Below, in pieces: positions 43,791 through 54,310 of a stretch of DNA of 64,000 nucleotides. The stretch is from positions 800,085-864,084 of the forward strand of contig JAJEKV010000085.1 of NCBI GenBank assembly GCA_021234155.1, in the 5' to 3' direction. The DNA is from Isoetes taiwanensis. Lineage: Eukaryota > Streptophyta > Lycopodiopsida > Isoetales > Isoetaceae. Numbering within the stretch: the first letter of the stretch is position 1; each line of letters begins with the position of its first letter. Under the pieces are notes generated by a model. That model was not told the DNA's origin. It made no database searches and saw only the letters and a program-made list of their open reading frames with translations. The translations under genes and the position numbers were made by a program.

Positions 43791-43914
43791 AACAACAAAT
43801 CAAATCTCAACATTAGACCGATGATGATTTGCATCCATCTCTTTCTTATTGCAATAGGTTCACTAAAATGTTAGCTTGATAAGGCGACTCCAATAAATAT
43901 GATTGCGGATCTCC

Positions 43915-43945
43915 TCCCCCCCTCCCCCCTCCCCCCCCTTTCTTC
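43915..43945 (-). repeat. G-run tract on minus (G-quadruplex motif)
   Basis: The plus strand has three long C-runs separated by single T, then pyrimidine-rich sequence. On minus this gives runs of six to eight G with one-base A loops. Confidence 0.75.
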
Positions 43946-44094
43946 CTTTTTTCTTTTGAAGGACATCAATCTATTCATCATCACATCACAAGTATAGTCT
44001 ATGTATCACAATACCAGGTATGTTATGCTAGGAGTTGCTTTGCATGTGATTATCTAATATGTCTCTTGAGATGATAAAGATCTAATTCAATTCA

Positions 44095-44270
44095 ATATAT
44101 GTGGCGGGGTTTAAGATCTCTACCACATGATCGGTTGGTCATACTTGAACATGTGACCTCGAGGTAATGGATTTTAAGGTCCCCATTACTAGACTAATGT
44201 TGCCCATACTTGAACCACGATCTCCGGTGTGGCGGTTTAAGGTCTTGCTACTAGACCATGCCACGAAGGG
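44095..44270 (-). repeat. dimeric tRNA-like repeat
   Basis: On minus, TGGTCTAGTAGC then GTGGTTCAAGTAT, followed by TAGTCTAGTAATG then ATGTTCAAGTATGACC: two successive A-box/B-box-like pairs. Looks like a degenerate tandem pair of SINE heads related in type to those at 23.7 and 25.1 kb. Confidence 0.5.
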
Positions 44271-44429
44271 CATTACAATTCGATTCTTGTATGGATGGGG
44301 CTTTTAAATGCTTATACATTTCTAGATATGGTTTAATGAGGACTTTATATATGGTAATGGCAAGTCAGTTGCCACGACTAGATATAAGTTCACATCACAC
44401 CCAATATATATGCCACTTCCTTCATCTGA

Positions 44430-44475
44430 AGAATAGAATAGAAGAGATTTTTTAACGTCCACGAAGACCAATAGA
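44430..44475 (-). mobile_element. LINE-B 3' end with (AATAG)n tail
   Basis: On minus, CTATTGGTCTTCGTGGACGT then TAAAAAA, next to AATAG repeats at 44430-44443. Confidence 0.55.
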
Positions 44476-44727
44476 CAAAAACTATGAAATGTCCAACAAT
44501 TCCTAGAATGTCCTTCAGGGCTTTCTGAAATTAGGAAAGCTATACAAAGTAAAAAATGCAATAAAATACAAATAGCTTACTTCTCACAACAAGACTAGCT
44601 ATATCCACAGGGAACACATTGACATATTCATATAAGGCCTACTGCAAAGTTTTTCCCACGAGAATGCTTTAGGGTTGTGAGTTTTTTAATTCTGCATAGT
44701 AATAAGTTTACTATGTTATCATAGTAT

Positions 44728-44790
44728 TGATCCCATAGACCTCTTGATCTTCGCGGACGAATAAAAATAATTCAATTCAATTCAAGTTAA
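44728..44790 (+). mobile_element. LINE-B 3' end with (TTCAA)n tail
   Basis: GATCCCATAGACCTCTTGAT, CTTCGCGGACGAATAAAAA, then TTCAA units at 44771-44785. Confidence 0.7.
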
Positions 44791-44819
44791 GACATTACAC
44801 ATGGAAAGTTTTTGATGAT

Positions 44820-45380
44820 TCATTGCATCTATGAACACCATTAGGGATGAAAAAATTAAATTTATCCAAGCTCTACATACAGAGGCAGATCGCCATAGCT
44901 TGAGGCAATATCTTGACGCTCGTTTCCTCAGCAAGCTTTGGGATGCCAGTGCCCTTGAACAAGTCAAGACAGCACACTACCAGTGCCACATAAATCCCAC
45001 ATTGGAACGAGGCCCGCAATGTTATCTGCATACCCATTTGCCTATGAAAAGACACAGACTCATTGCCTCTATTCGTGTAGGTGCACACCATCTTCGAATT
45101 GAGACAGGCAAATGGATTGGAAAGCCACGTCAGAACATGCTTTGTTAATGCTGCCAAATGGGAGCCATTGAGGATGAGTGCCATATCCTTCAAACCTGTC
45201 CATCGTATGATCAAAATGGGACGCTATCTTGCCGAATTTTGGTCAAGCCCGGCCGGTACGCTACATGTAATATTGAGCACGGCTTCTGTAAGAATGCTAG
45301 GATCATACCTTCAGGAGGTCATGGATATGCGAGAACAGCTATGTCCTCGGACACACACTTGATATGTACATATCATAATA
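44820..45380 (+). pseudogene. LINE-B ORF carboxyl fragment 1
   Basis: The frame carries LRQYLDARFLSKLWDASALE, then IRVGAHHLRIETGKW, and a Cys/His cluster CCQMGAIEDECHILQTCPSY in shifting frames. This order (a globular tail, then C-C...H...C) is found at the carboxyl end of several LINE polyproteins. The same protein segments recur at 45.5, 46.5-46.8 and 51.5-52.0 kb. The fragment is cut at about 45380 by the hairpin repeat. Confidence 0.7.
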
Positions 45381-45384
45381 TATA

Positions 45385-45430
45385 CAAGAAATTTATCGCG
45401 GCGGCCAAGGACGCCGCGAACATTTCTCTT
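45385..45430 (+). repeat. GC-rich hairpin repeat, one mismatch
   Basis: ACAAGAAATTTA, then TCGCGGCGGCC-AA-GGACGCCGCGA (45396-45419), then ACATTTCTCT. Inserted within LINE-B sequence. Confidence 0.75.
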
Positions 45431-45514
45431 CACTTCACTCAGTATTGGTTTGAAAATGTGTGCAAAGTTAGAACAATGTTGTGTTCTACCTCCTAGACGT
45501 TTTCTCTGCAGGTT

Positions 45515-45860
45515 GGAGCTGTGGAAGACGAATGCCACACCCTTCAGAGTTGCCCGGCATATGATGTCATTCGGACACGCTATGCTGAGCAATTCCATCC
45601 TGGCCAGCCCCTGCATGAGATGCTGAGCACAAGCCCCACGGGCACTTACCTGATGCATGTACATATTTCTGTCTATATTTGTATTTGTTTTTGTATTTGT
45701 ATAGTTTGACAGCAAGCCTATTCCTGTCACAGTTTTTTCCCCAAACAACCCTTTAGGGAGTGGAGGGGTTTTTTTAACCCAGACAGTAATACGCTTGGTG
45801 CGCCTCTTATTGGATCCCATAGGCCAATTGGCCTCCGTGGACGATAAAAACTCTATTGTA
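45515..45860 (+). mobile_element. LINE-B fragment 2 with full 3' terminus
   Basis: VEDECHTLQSCPAYD-like coding (45521-45709) leads into a 3' UTR with GTTTGACAG. The terminus GGATCCCATAGGCCAATTGG, then CCTCCGTGGACGATAAAAA, lies at 45812-45850. GGCCAATTGGCC is a perfect 12-base palindrome. No microsatellite follows this copy. Confidence 0.75.
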
Positions 45861-45864
45861 CATT

Positions 45865-47152
45865 TTGCAAAGCGTCTGATATGCGCGTCAATCTTGCCAA
45901 GACTAAGGTGGTTCTCATATCATCCTCACGTCAGCCGAGGATCCCTTCCTTCAGTTACCGAGGGCAGAATGTGGAAGTGGCATCCACATACAAATATTTA
46001 GGAGTGGAGTTTCCTTCTACTACGCACTAAGACACATCCATACGACACACAGTGGCGGTGGGGCTGGAAGGCACTATATGCAATGCAAAACAATAGTCAT
46101 AGAGCAGAGTTGTATGATTGGGCCCATCAGTCACACATGTTCAAGGTGGCCTTAGTGGAACCTGTCCTTTTATATGGGGTTGAAGTATGGGGCCCAGTAG
46201 TATCCCTCGCTACTTGGAATGACTTGGAGCAGGTGCAAAAAGCCTTCTTGGTACGAGCACTAGGGGTGAAGTCCACGGGATGCTTGCCTCTTGAGGGCTG
46301 ACCCTTGATTGCCACATTGTCTATTTTGAAGGTGGTCAATATGGACCCGATGCTCGTCTCCCTAACCTAGCTTATATCATGGCAATGGGGGCCGCAGTGC
46401 CTCAAGGCCTCTTTGAGAGAAAAGAGAGCTCAATGGTTGGCTAGATGGAATGTGCGTGAGCACGAGGTGCATACATGTGTAAACGAGGTGATTGCCATAG
46501 CTTGAGGCAATATCTTGGCGCTTGCTTCCTCGGCAAGCTTTGGGATCAAAGATGCCCTTGAGCAATTAAGACATCACACTACCGGCGCCACATAAATCCC
46601 ACATTGGAGCGAGGCGCAATGCTACTGCGTACCCACTTGCCCATGAAAAGCTTGAGACTCATTGCCTCCATTAAATGCGGGGCACACCATCTTTGAATTG
46701 AGACGGGCGCTAGGACAGGCTCTGTTAATGCTGCCAAATGGGAGTCATTGAGGATGAATCTCATACCCTTCAAAGTTGCCTAGCATATGATCAAATCCGG
46801 ACGGCTATCTTTGAGTTGGTTAGGCTGGCGCGCTACATGTGACATTGAGCCGCGGCTTCGATGCAGTCTTTGGGATCATACCGGGGAGAGGTTATGGACA
46901 TGCGAGATCAACTATGTTCTCGGGCACACACTTGACATGTATATATACATTTATCTCATGATGATGTATACTTGTACAGTTTGACAGCATTCTTATTATT
47001 GCCACGGTTTTTCCCTCAAAAACCCTTCGGGGCGGGGGTTTTTTAACGTGGACAGTAATAAGTTTGTTGCGCTCCTTCTGGGTCCCATAGGCCGATTGGC
47101 CTCAATGGATGATAAAAATCATTATTATTCTTCTTCTTCTTCTTCTTCTATT
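45865..47152 (+). mobile_element. LINE-B fragment 3 with (TTC)n tail
   Basis: This is the longest LINE-B piece. Pieces in changing frames carry the end of RT (AKTKVV near 45899, then VEVASTYKYLGVEF near 45970-46010), the tail (GDCHSLRQYLGACFLGKLWD near 46490-46550) and a degenerate Cys/His cluster near 46720-46790. It closes with GGTCCCATAGGCCGATTGGC and the tail of eight TTC units at 47127-47150. Many stops. Confidence 0.78.
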
Positions 47153-47462
47153 CTGTGACTCACTTATTTTTACATGCATCAAACCCTTGAGCCATCTAAA
47201 ATTGCCAACGTCCAAATAAGATAAAGTTTGATTGTTGGGATGATGTAATCTTAGGTAAGATTTTGAAAATGTTAGTCTATCGTGCACTTCATCTAAACCC
47301 CATGGTTAAAAGGCGCACAACAATGGATTGGAGATATGCCTTACGCTTTGATGAAGTTTAATCATCATATTGTTGAGCTTAAAATGTATAATTTTTATGT
47401 TTGTGGTCAACCTTGCTTCAGCAAGCAAGACACATAAACGAAGAGGCATAACGACTCTCTCT

Positions 47463-47494
<32 letters not shown>

Positions 47495-47625
47495 GAAAGT
47501 AAGAAGTTTTTGTATTGATCAGATAGGAAAAATTACAATACAAAGATCCCTTATGGATCAGATATAATTTAAGCACAAATGATCCCATATGGATCCAAAA
47601 TCATATCTGCAGCTACCGTATATAT
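47463..47625 (-). mobile_element. L1-like LINE 3' end with long poly(A)
   Basis: On minus, TGATCAATACAAAAACTTCT, then TACTTTCAAAA and about 33 A (plus-strand T-run at about 47466-47494). Typical plant L1 3' terminus, but different from family A. The upstream ATATCTGATCCATAAGGGAT is probably its 3' UTR. Confidence 0.6.
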
Positions 47626-48390
47626 AAGTCTTCTCTCAACCTCTTCTTCCGTTTAACAACAGAATACTACAGGAGCAAAATACTCATTTTCCAGAAAGTG
47701 CAGATAAATCTTGAATGCTCTAAAACAACTATACGCAAAAGTAGAGATGAAGAGAAAAAAGAGAAAAAGAGTAATCGGCGGTCTCCACTTTGCTCAAAAG
47801 AAGGCACATGTGCTTCAATCTTGAATCAATTATCTGATTGGATACCAAAAGAGAAATTAAAAGAGATCTTTGCATTGTTGGGATGTGCGGTCGGCCCACG
47901 AAAAACTAGACACACGACCCGGCCGTAAAGCTCTCTCAAAGCACGGTTCATAATATCCGGTCTTGATATGGAAGCCTCGTCACCGGACACAATCAAATCC
48001 CTAGCTCGGCAATCTCAAGTAATCTGTCATCTTGTTTCAAATCCATAGAATAATGATCAAAGAACTTACTCTGCCCTCTTCCAAGAAAACATTCTAAATC
48101 TTTCTGCTAGCAAGAAAGAGCAGGAGGAGAGGGAAAATCCATCTGCTTGAAAGATCACGGAAAATTAAGACTATGATGCTAAATTCAAGAACTGTTTTTT
48201 CCAACCAAGAATGCAAAGATTCTACTCCACCTTATAAGCCTAATTTGCTCTTTTCGATTGTGTTTTGCGGTAAAAGGCGGCTGCATCTTGCATCTGTCTA
48301 AGCTAAAACAGAATGACGGCAGCATCTTGCATCTAAGCATAAAACAGAATGCTTCTTATAGTAGAAGCATAGAGTAGACAGACCACGTTA
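47626..48390. other. no recognised feature
   Basis: A 76-codon plus frame (47698-47928) is Lys/Arg-rich without a domain. Confidence 0.45.
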
Positions 48391-48395
48391 GTGGC

Positions 48396-48749
48396 TTGGC
48401 AGCATACCCTGGTGAGAACCGCCACAAATTGCTCTCAAATGAAACATCAAGGGAAGAAACCAGAAACTCACTTGTAGACGGCAAACCCTTGCTAGCCCCC
48501 ACATCTTTGAAAGATCCCCGTTATGCTGCGGCGGTGCAGTTGAGAGGGAGGGGCGGCCCCCTCTCCCCGGCCGCCCTAGCCGCTAGCTTGAGCCGGAGGC
48601 GGAGGCGCTGCCAAGAAACGTCATCCTCTCATAATCATATAACGACTCTCTTCCACTGGACTGAAGAGCAATCCATCTTCTTTTCATCCATATTTTGGGT
48701 CCTGTTATTGCTGGAAATGCTCTTCAGATCTTCTGCTTTTGTAGATTGA
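48396..48749 (+). other. hypothetical ORF, 117 aa
   Basis: GC-rich centre reading LRGRGGPLSPAALAASLSRR, followed by a hydrophobic end. Reminiscent of Ala/Pro-rich LINE ORF1 starts, but not convincing. Could be non-coding. Confidence 0.2.
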
Positions 48750-48759
48750 ATGAACACAA

Positions 48760-49610
48760 GCAACGCACAAAAATACTTGAAATGGCAGGAAACTCAAAAT
48801 CTTCCAACATGCATTTGTCACATGCTATACTTTAGAATACGTCCAAAATATTACATAAGGCTCAGAAAGATTCCCAGAGCAACGAAAAAAGAAAAGATCC
48901 CACCTATGCATTTGCAGCAATGACAAACATATCAGAAGCTCCATTAAATGAAGTGTCATAAAATAACTAAAATAGTGGAAAGTACCTTATTTGTACAAAT
49001 ACATTTGTTCAACACCTGCAATTCTCAGAAAACCATTTCCATACAGATATCCAAGTTAAACAAATACGTTCAATACCATTCAAAAAACCATAACCCAAAC
49101 ATGTTTAATATGCAACATAGATATGCCATGGAATTATTTGGTGCAGCAGATCTTACCCTCCATAAAAAACAAATGAAAGAGAATATGAACATGAGAAAAT
49201 TTGCCCCCCTAAGATAAGATATACACAAGAGGCAGAAAGGACACTACAAAGGCACAGGATTGGCCTTTTAATCAAATCAATACAATCTGGTTGGACAATC
49301 AGCGCATGCATATCACTAAACAATATTTTATCAAAGCCACTTTCTTCATGATTGTCCATTTTGCCTTGAGAATTTGCAAAATCGCCATCACCAAGCTCTA
49401 CAGGGAGTTCATCATCATAAGCAGTTAAATTATATTTCTCCCCAGGGACCTAAGAACCTAGAATACTTCATACATAGATGGGTGATTGGTTTGGAAATAC
49501 TACAACACATGAACATGCCAACTTCAAACTGATGTAACTCATCATCCACCCCTACTCCCACTAAAGTTCTCTCCCGACATCAAACCCGATTCACGACTAA
49601 TCACGCCCAC
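48760..49610. other. no recognised feature
   Basis: AT-rich, no supported frame. Confidence 0.5.
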
Positions 49611-49619
49611 TCTACCAAA

Positions 49620-50200
49620 TTACCCCAAAGTTCCCACGTTAACATCCGGGGTTTTGGCACATCCGCGAGCTCGAAGTACTACTCCAAAGCTGCAAACATC
49701 TCCTTTAGTGGTAGAAACTCCTGTTCTAGAATACTCAGGTGGAACATGTCCAGCATCTTCAAATACACCATTTGAGATAATATTCACATGAGTAGAGGAT
49801 GTATCAACTATCTTGGAGATGCCAAAGTCTATGATCCTGGCATCAAAGTCCTCGTTTAAAAGAATGCTACGAGGGCTGAAATTTCCGTAAATAATATGAG
49901 GCTTACAACTATGCAATCAAGCAAGAACGAGCAGCGCCAAGAGCAATCCTCAACCTTGTTGGCCAGCCTAACCTAGATTCACCATCCACTTCATAAAGCC
50001 AACGGTAAAGGGTACTATTAATCATGTGTTTATATATACGTAGTCTTTCTGGGCCAGCAATGCAGTAGCCTAAAAGTGGCACAAGATTTTGATATCTTAC
50101 CTTCCCCAGGCCATACATCTCAGATTTGATGCAGATTCGCCTCTGCATCGGCAGTTTACCTTACCTGTGATGCATAAAATACTTTGCTTTCACTATAAGC
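49620..50200 (-). pseudogene. BIR-type LRR receptor-like kinase domain fragment
   Basis: Two minus frames carry the middle of a plant receptor-like kinase. 50148-49909 reads KVRYQNLVPLLGYCIAGPER, then HMINSTLYRWLYEVDGESRL and WPTRLRIALGAARS. 49916-49620 reads ILLNEDFDARIIDFGISKIV and PPEYSRTGVSTTKGDVCSFG. The combination (LVPLLGYC, HM.N.TLY.WL, GVF before PEY) is closest to the BIR group of LRR receptor kinases, which restrain BAK1 signalling. The HRD catalytic loop reads YGN; DFG is kept. A frameshift lies at the join near 49912, the amino lobe with the ATP-binding Lys is absent, and the end diverges after SFGVVL. LRR and membrane segments are missing. Confidence 0.75.
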
Positions 50201-50329
50201 GGATCAGATTTATGGCGACTTGTTACTCTGCACTTTCTTCCTTGACATTTTTTTGGAGTTCTAAGTTCAACTGTTTGCAGAGCAAAAATTGCTTTCTAAA
50301 TCCATGAAGACCCCAAATGTGTCGTGCTC

Positions 50330-50405
50330 CCATTATGCAGCCTCAACAAGAACTCATTATTATGCAGCCTCGGCAGGAACTCATGATTATGCAGCCTCGA
50401 CCGTA
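50330..50405 (+). repeat. 27-bp tandem repeat, three units
   Basis: TTATGCAGCCTC followed by a variable GAACTCAT recurs at about 50334, 50360 and 50387. Read in frame it gives repeated YAAS. Confidence 0.85.
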
Positions 50406-50489
50406 AGAAATTCAAGGGTCGATACTCTAGGCCGATTGAAGAAGCTTTTGCGAAATAAAGCTCACAGCTGCTACATCCTCGATTGATTG

Positions 50490-51210
50490 CTCTCCTTCAA
50501 TTTCTGATGCCCTAAAAAACATGTGAGAAGAAAGGAAAATAAAAATGTCATTGCATCTCATTGCAAGCTATCCACACACAGCGGATGTTCGACATCTTGA
50601 CCCGTGAGAAGTATGGCGTGAGAGAAGAGCTTCTCCCCAGCTTTATTTAAGCTATGCCAGCGGCCGGTATCGAGTTCCGCCGGGGAGATGAAAAAAAAAA
50701 AAAAAAAGGAAAGAAAGCATTGGCATGTTGATAAACCGCCCGACAACACCAAATTCACGGCGGCCGAATTTTATAAGAAAGTTAAATACAAAAGATTGAG
50801 GGCGAGGGGAGAAAATAACAAATTTTGTAGGGGCGGAAAAAAGAGAAACTCCTTTATATATGTTTAGATATAAGATTATTAGAATGGGTGGTTTCATCAT
50901 TACCCCCCATCCATGCATGCCCATGGATGGGCATCTTAATCCCATCCGTTCATTCAAGAGCTTAGCGGTCAAGATCTTTGCCACATAGGCATGGAGCATC
51001 TTTGGGTCATGGGTGTGGGTCATGCATGGGGCATGCCGATGCCTCTAGGCCGTCGGATCAAAGGGGTAGCTGAAATCTAGGCCGTTAATTGTGGATCGAG
51101 AAGGCATAAAGGAAAGTGCCAAAAAGTGGATTTGGTGTAGCGGATCTTAGTCGTTAGATAAAAAGTGAGGATAAATCCTAGCCATTAGATTTTTATATTC
51201 AATTGCAACT
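50490..51210. other. no recognised feature
   Basis: An A-run of about 17 at 50690-50707. The minus frame 51023-50652 has no domain. Confidence 0.45.
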
Positions 51211-51222
51211 TTTTTTTTTTTT

Positions 51223-52015
51223 AAGGAAGGAAGGAAGGAAGGTTCTTTTTATCGTCATGAGGAGGCCAATTCGGCCTATGGGACCCAAATTACAGGTGCG
51301 GCAAGCGTTGCTACCGAATTAAAAACCCCCTTAGGAGGGAAAACCGCCGCATGACAACAAGTGGCTGGTAGGTAGTCCTACAAATATACATATACACATG
51401 AATTCCAGGCACCTCGGGTAGGCTCAGGGGCGAGATGAGTCGCATGAGATCAAAAACTCACAGGAGCCAAGGGATCGCCCGGCAGCGTCTTGAGTGCTTC
51501 GTCGAGAGGGGGAACCGAGTCGCACCAAGAGAATGTAGCGAGCGAATCGACTATAGGTTGGGCTGACTCACGGAAGGCATGGCTTTCATCCTCGACAACC
51601 CCCAGCCGGCAACAACGACAAAGCCCGTCTGTCTGGGCGGCTCTCCAACCCACTTAAGGCCCGTCTCAAGCCGAAGATGGTGGGCCTATGCTCGAATGGG
51701 CCAGCGATGATCCTAGCGCTTCTTCATGGGCAGCGAGAATGCGGAGGTAGATTTTGTGGGCCTCGAACTAGGGTGGGGTTTATGTCTTTGTTTGTAGTGT
51801 GTCATCTTTACTGTTCCAGAGCATGGTGGTCCCAGAGCTTCCCCAGGAAACAAGAGTCCAAGTACCCCCTCAGTCTATCCCGGCCGGCGCCTATGTGCAC
51901 CTGGACGCACCTATGTGCGTCTACGTTCCAGCGCGCTAGCCACTGGGCTCTCTTGTCCTTCCAACAAGCCCCGAAGTGGTTCTTGGGCTGCATCGCCCTG
52001 CAGTAAGCCAAGTGC
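51223..52015 (-). mobile_element. LINE-B fragment 4 with (CCTT)n tail
   Basis: The minus-strand terminus GGGTCCCATAGGCCGAATTG at about 51286-51267 is followed by ATAAAAAGAA and the CCTT microsatellite (51223-51242 on plus as AAGG). Upstream, 52011-51808 reads RDRLRGYLDSCFLGKLWDHH and 51653-51450 reads CRCCRLGVVEDESHAF, the same carboxyl protein as at 45-47 kb. GC content is higher here, which may mean a younger or separate subfamily. Confidence 0.75.
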
Positions 52016-52229
52016 GAGGCGAGAGAGGAGATGAGGTGGCACTCTTATTAATAAAAATGTAGTGAGGTGGTTCCTAGTTGGACTTTCTAGGAAGCTTCCT
52101 TTTTTTAATTGCCTTCAAAGATAGGTAACTTGCACTAGAGGAGTCGGATCAAGGTGGGGCCTATGTCATTGGATTCCTCTCATTGAGAGATTTTCAATGA
52201 GTTGTGCTTTGGCTTGGTTCCATCTGGTT

Positions 52230-54310
52230 TCTTAGAATCTTAGAATTTTCACGAAATCTATGGTAATCTAAGAGAATCTAGGGGAATCTTCATGGGATCT
52301 TTAGGAGTCTAGAGGAATCTCAATAGAACCTTAGGAAAACTAGGGGGATCTCAAGAGGACCTTTGGAAATCTAGAGCAATCTTCATAGGATCTTAGAGAA
52401 TCTACATAGAATCTTGGGGAATCTATGAGTTCTTGGGAGAATCTTTGTGAATCTCAAAAAATCCTCATAATATCTAAGGGATAATCTTATCTTATAATTT
52501 TAGGAAATCTATGGTAATTTAAGAGAATTAGGAGAACCTTTATGGAATCTTTAAGAATCTAGAGGAATCTCAAGAGAACCTTAGGGAATATAGGGGGAAT
52601 CACTGGGGAGGATCTTTGGGAATCTAGGAGAATCTTTATAGGATCTTAGAGAATCTTGAGAACATACATAAAATCTTGGAGAATCTATGGGATTCTTAGG
52701 AGAATCTTTGGGAATCTAGAAGAATCCTCATAAAATCTAAGGGAAGCTAAGAGATCTACATAGAATCTTGGGGAACCTAGAGGAATCTTGCAGTAGTCTT
52801 AGAGAATTTTAACAGAATCTACATAGAATCTTGGAGAATCTATGGGATTCTTGGGAGAATCTTTGGAAATCTATGGGAATCCTCATAAAATCTACATCAA
52901 GCTAAGAAATATACATAGAATCTTGGGGAATCTAGAGGAATCTTGGAGTAGTGTTTGGGAATTAAGGGGAATCTCAAGAGGATCTTAGGGACTTCCAGAA
53001 TCTCAAGAGGATTTATGGGAGGGAATCTTGATAGAATCTTAGAGAATCTAAGAGTATCTACATAGGTCTTGGGTAATCCTGATGGAATCTTTGGAATTTT
53101 GGAGAACCTAAGAGAATCTAATGGAATCTAAAGGAATGTTCATAAAATCTTTGGGAATCTTCTTGATGGAATGTTGGAGGATCTAGATGAATCTTCATAG
53201 AATCTAAGGGAATCCAAGAGAAATAGAATATTTGAGAATTTAGAGGAATCTTGATAGGATCTTACAGAATTTAGGAGAATCTACATAGATTCTTGGTGAT
53301 TCTATGTAAATCCTGAGAGACTATTTGAGAATCTAGGGGAATCTCGATGGAATCTTGGAGAACCTAAGGGAATGTTCATAGGATCTAAAGGAATCTAAAA
53401 GAATCTTTATAAAATTTCTGGGAATCTGGGGGAATTTTGATAGAATCTATGGAGAATCTAGAGGAATCTTCATAGAATCTATGGGAATCCAAAATAATCA
53501 TTGGTAATCTAGATGAATCTTGGGGCAATTTTTAGGAATCTGAAGGGAATTTATGGAACCTAGAATCTTCATGAAATATTTGTGAATCTAGGGGAATCTG
53601 AATAGAATCTTAGAGAATCTAGGAGAATATACATAGAATCTCGAGAAAACTATGTGAATCTTGAGAGAATCTTTGGGAATCTAGAAGAATCTTGATGGAC
53701 TCTTAGAGAACCTAAGGGAATTTTCATATGATCTATAGAAATCTAAAAGGATCTTCGTAAAATCTTTAGGGATCTAGGGTAATCTTGGTGGAATCGTGGA
53801 GAATCAAGGAATCTTCATAGAATCTATGGGAATCCTAGGGGACCTACATCGAATCATGGGGAATCTCTGTGAATCTTGGGGCATCTTTTGGAATCTAGGG
53901 GAATGTCGAGAGAATTTATGAAAACCTAGGAAATCTTTGAAAAATATTTGAGAATCTAGGGGAATCTTGATAGAATCTTAGAAAATCTAGGAGAATCTAC
54001 ATAGAACTTGGGAAATCTATGTGAATCTTTAGAGAATCTTTAAGAATATAGAAGAATCTTGATGGAGTCTTGGAGAACCTAAGGGAATCTTCATATGATC
54101 TAAAGGAATCTTCATAAAATCTTTAGGAATCTAGCGGAATCTTGGAGAATCTAAAGGAATCTTCTTAGAATCTAAGGGAATCCAAGAGAATCTACGTATA
54201 ATCATGGGTAATCTAAGTGAATCTTGGTACAATCTTTGGGAGTCTAGGGGAATCTCAAGAGAATCTTAGGAAATATATGGGAACCTTAACAAAATATTTG
54301 AGAATCTTGG
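52230..54310. repeat. 2-kb block of roughly 10-bp periodic GAATCT satellite
   Basis: Continuous degenerate units of the form GAATCTNNNN at 10-11-base spacing. Longer phrases recur, such as TCTACATAGAATCTTGG at about 52404, 52746, 52829 and 52910, and a block near 53580-53790 resembling 53950-54140. Reverse orientation of the satellites at 22.9-25.0 and 36.0-36.4 kb. Confidence 0.92.

Noticed and set aside
52230-54310. CRISPR array or clustered regulatory sites
   Set aside because: Eukaryotic context; units are 10-11 bases with no constant repeat/unique spacer alternation.
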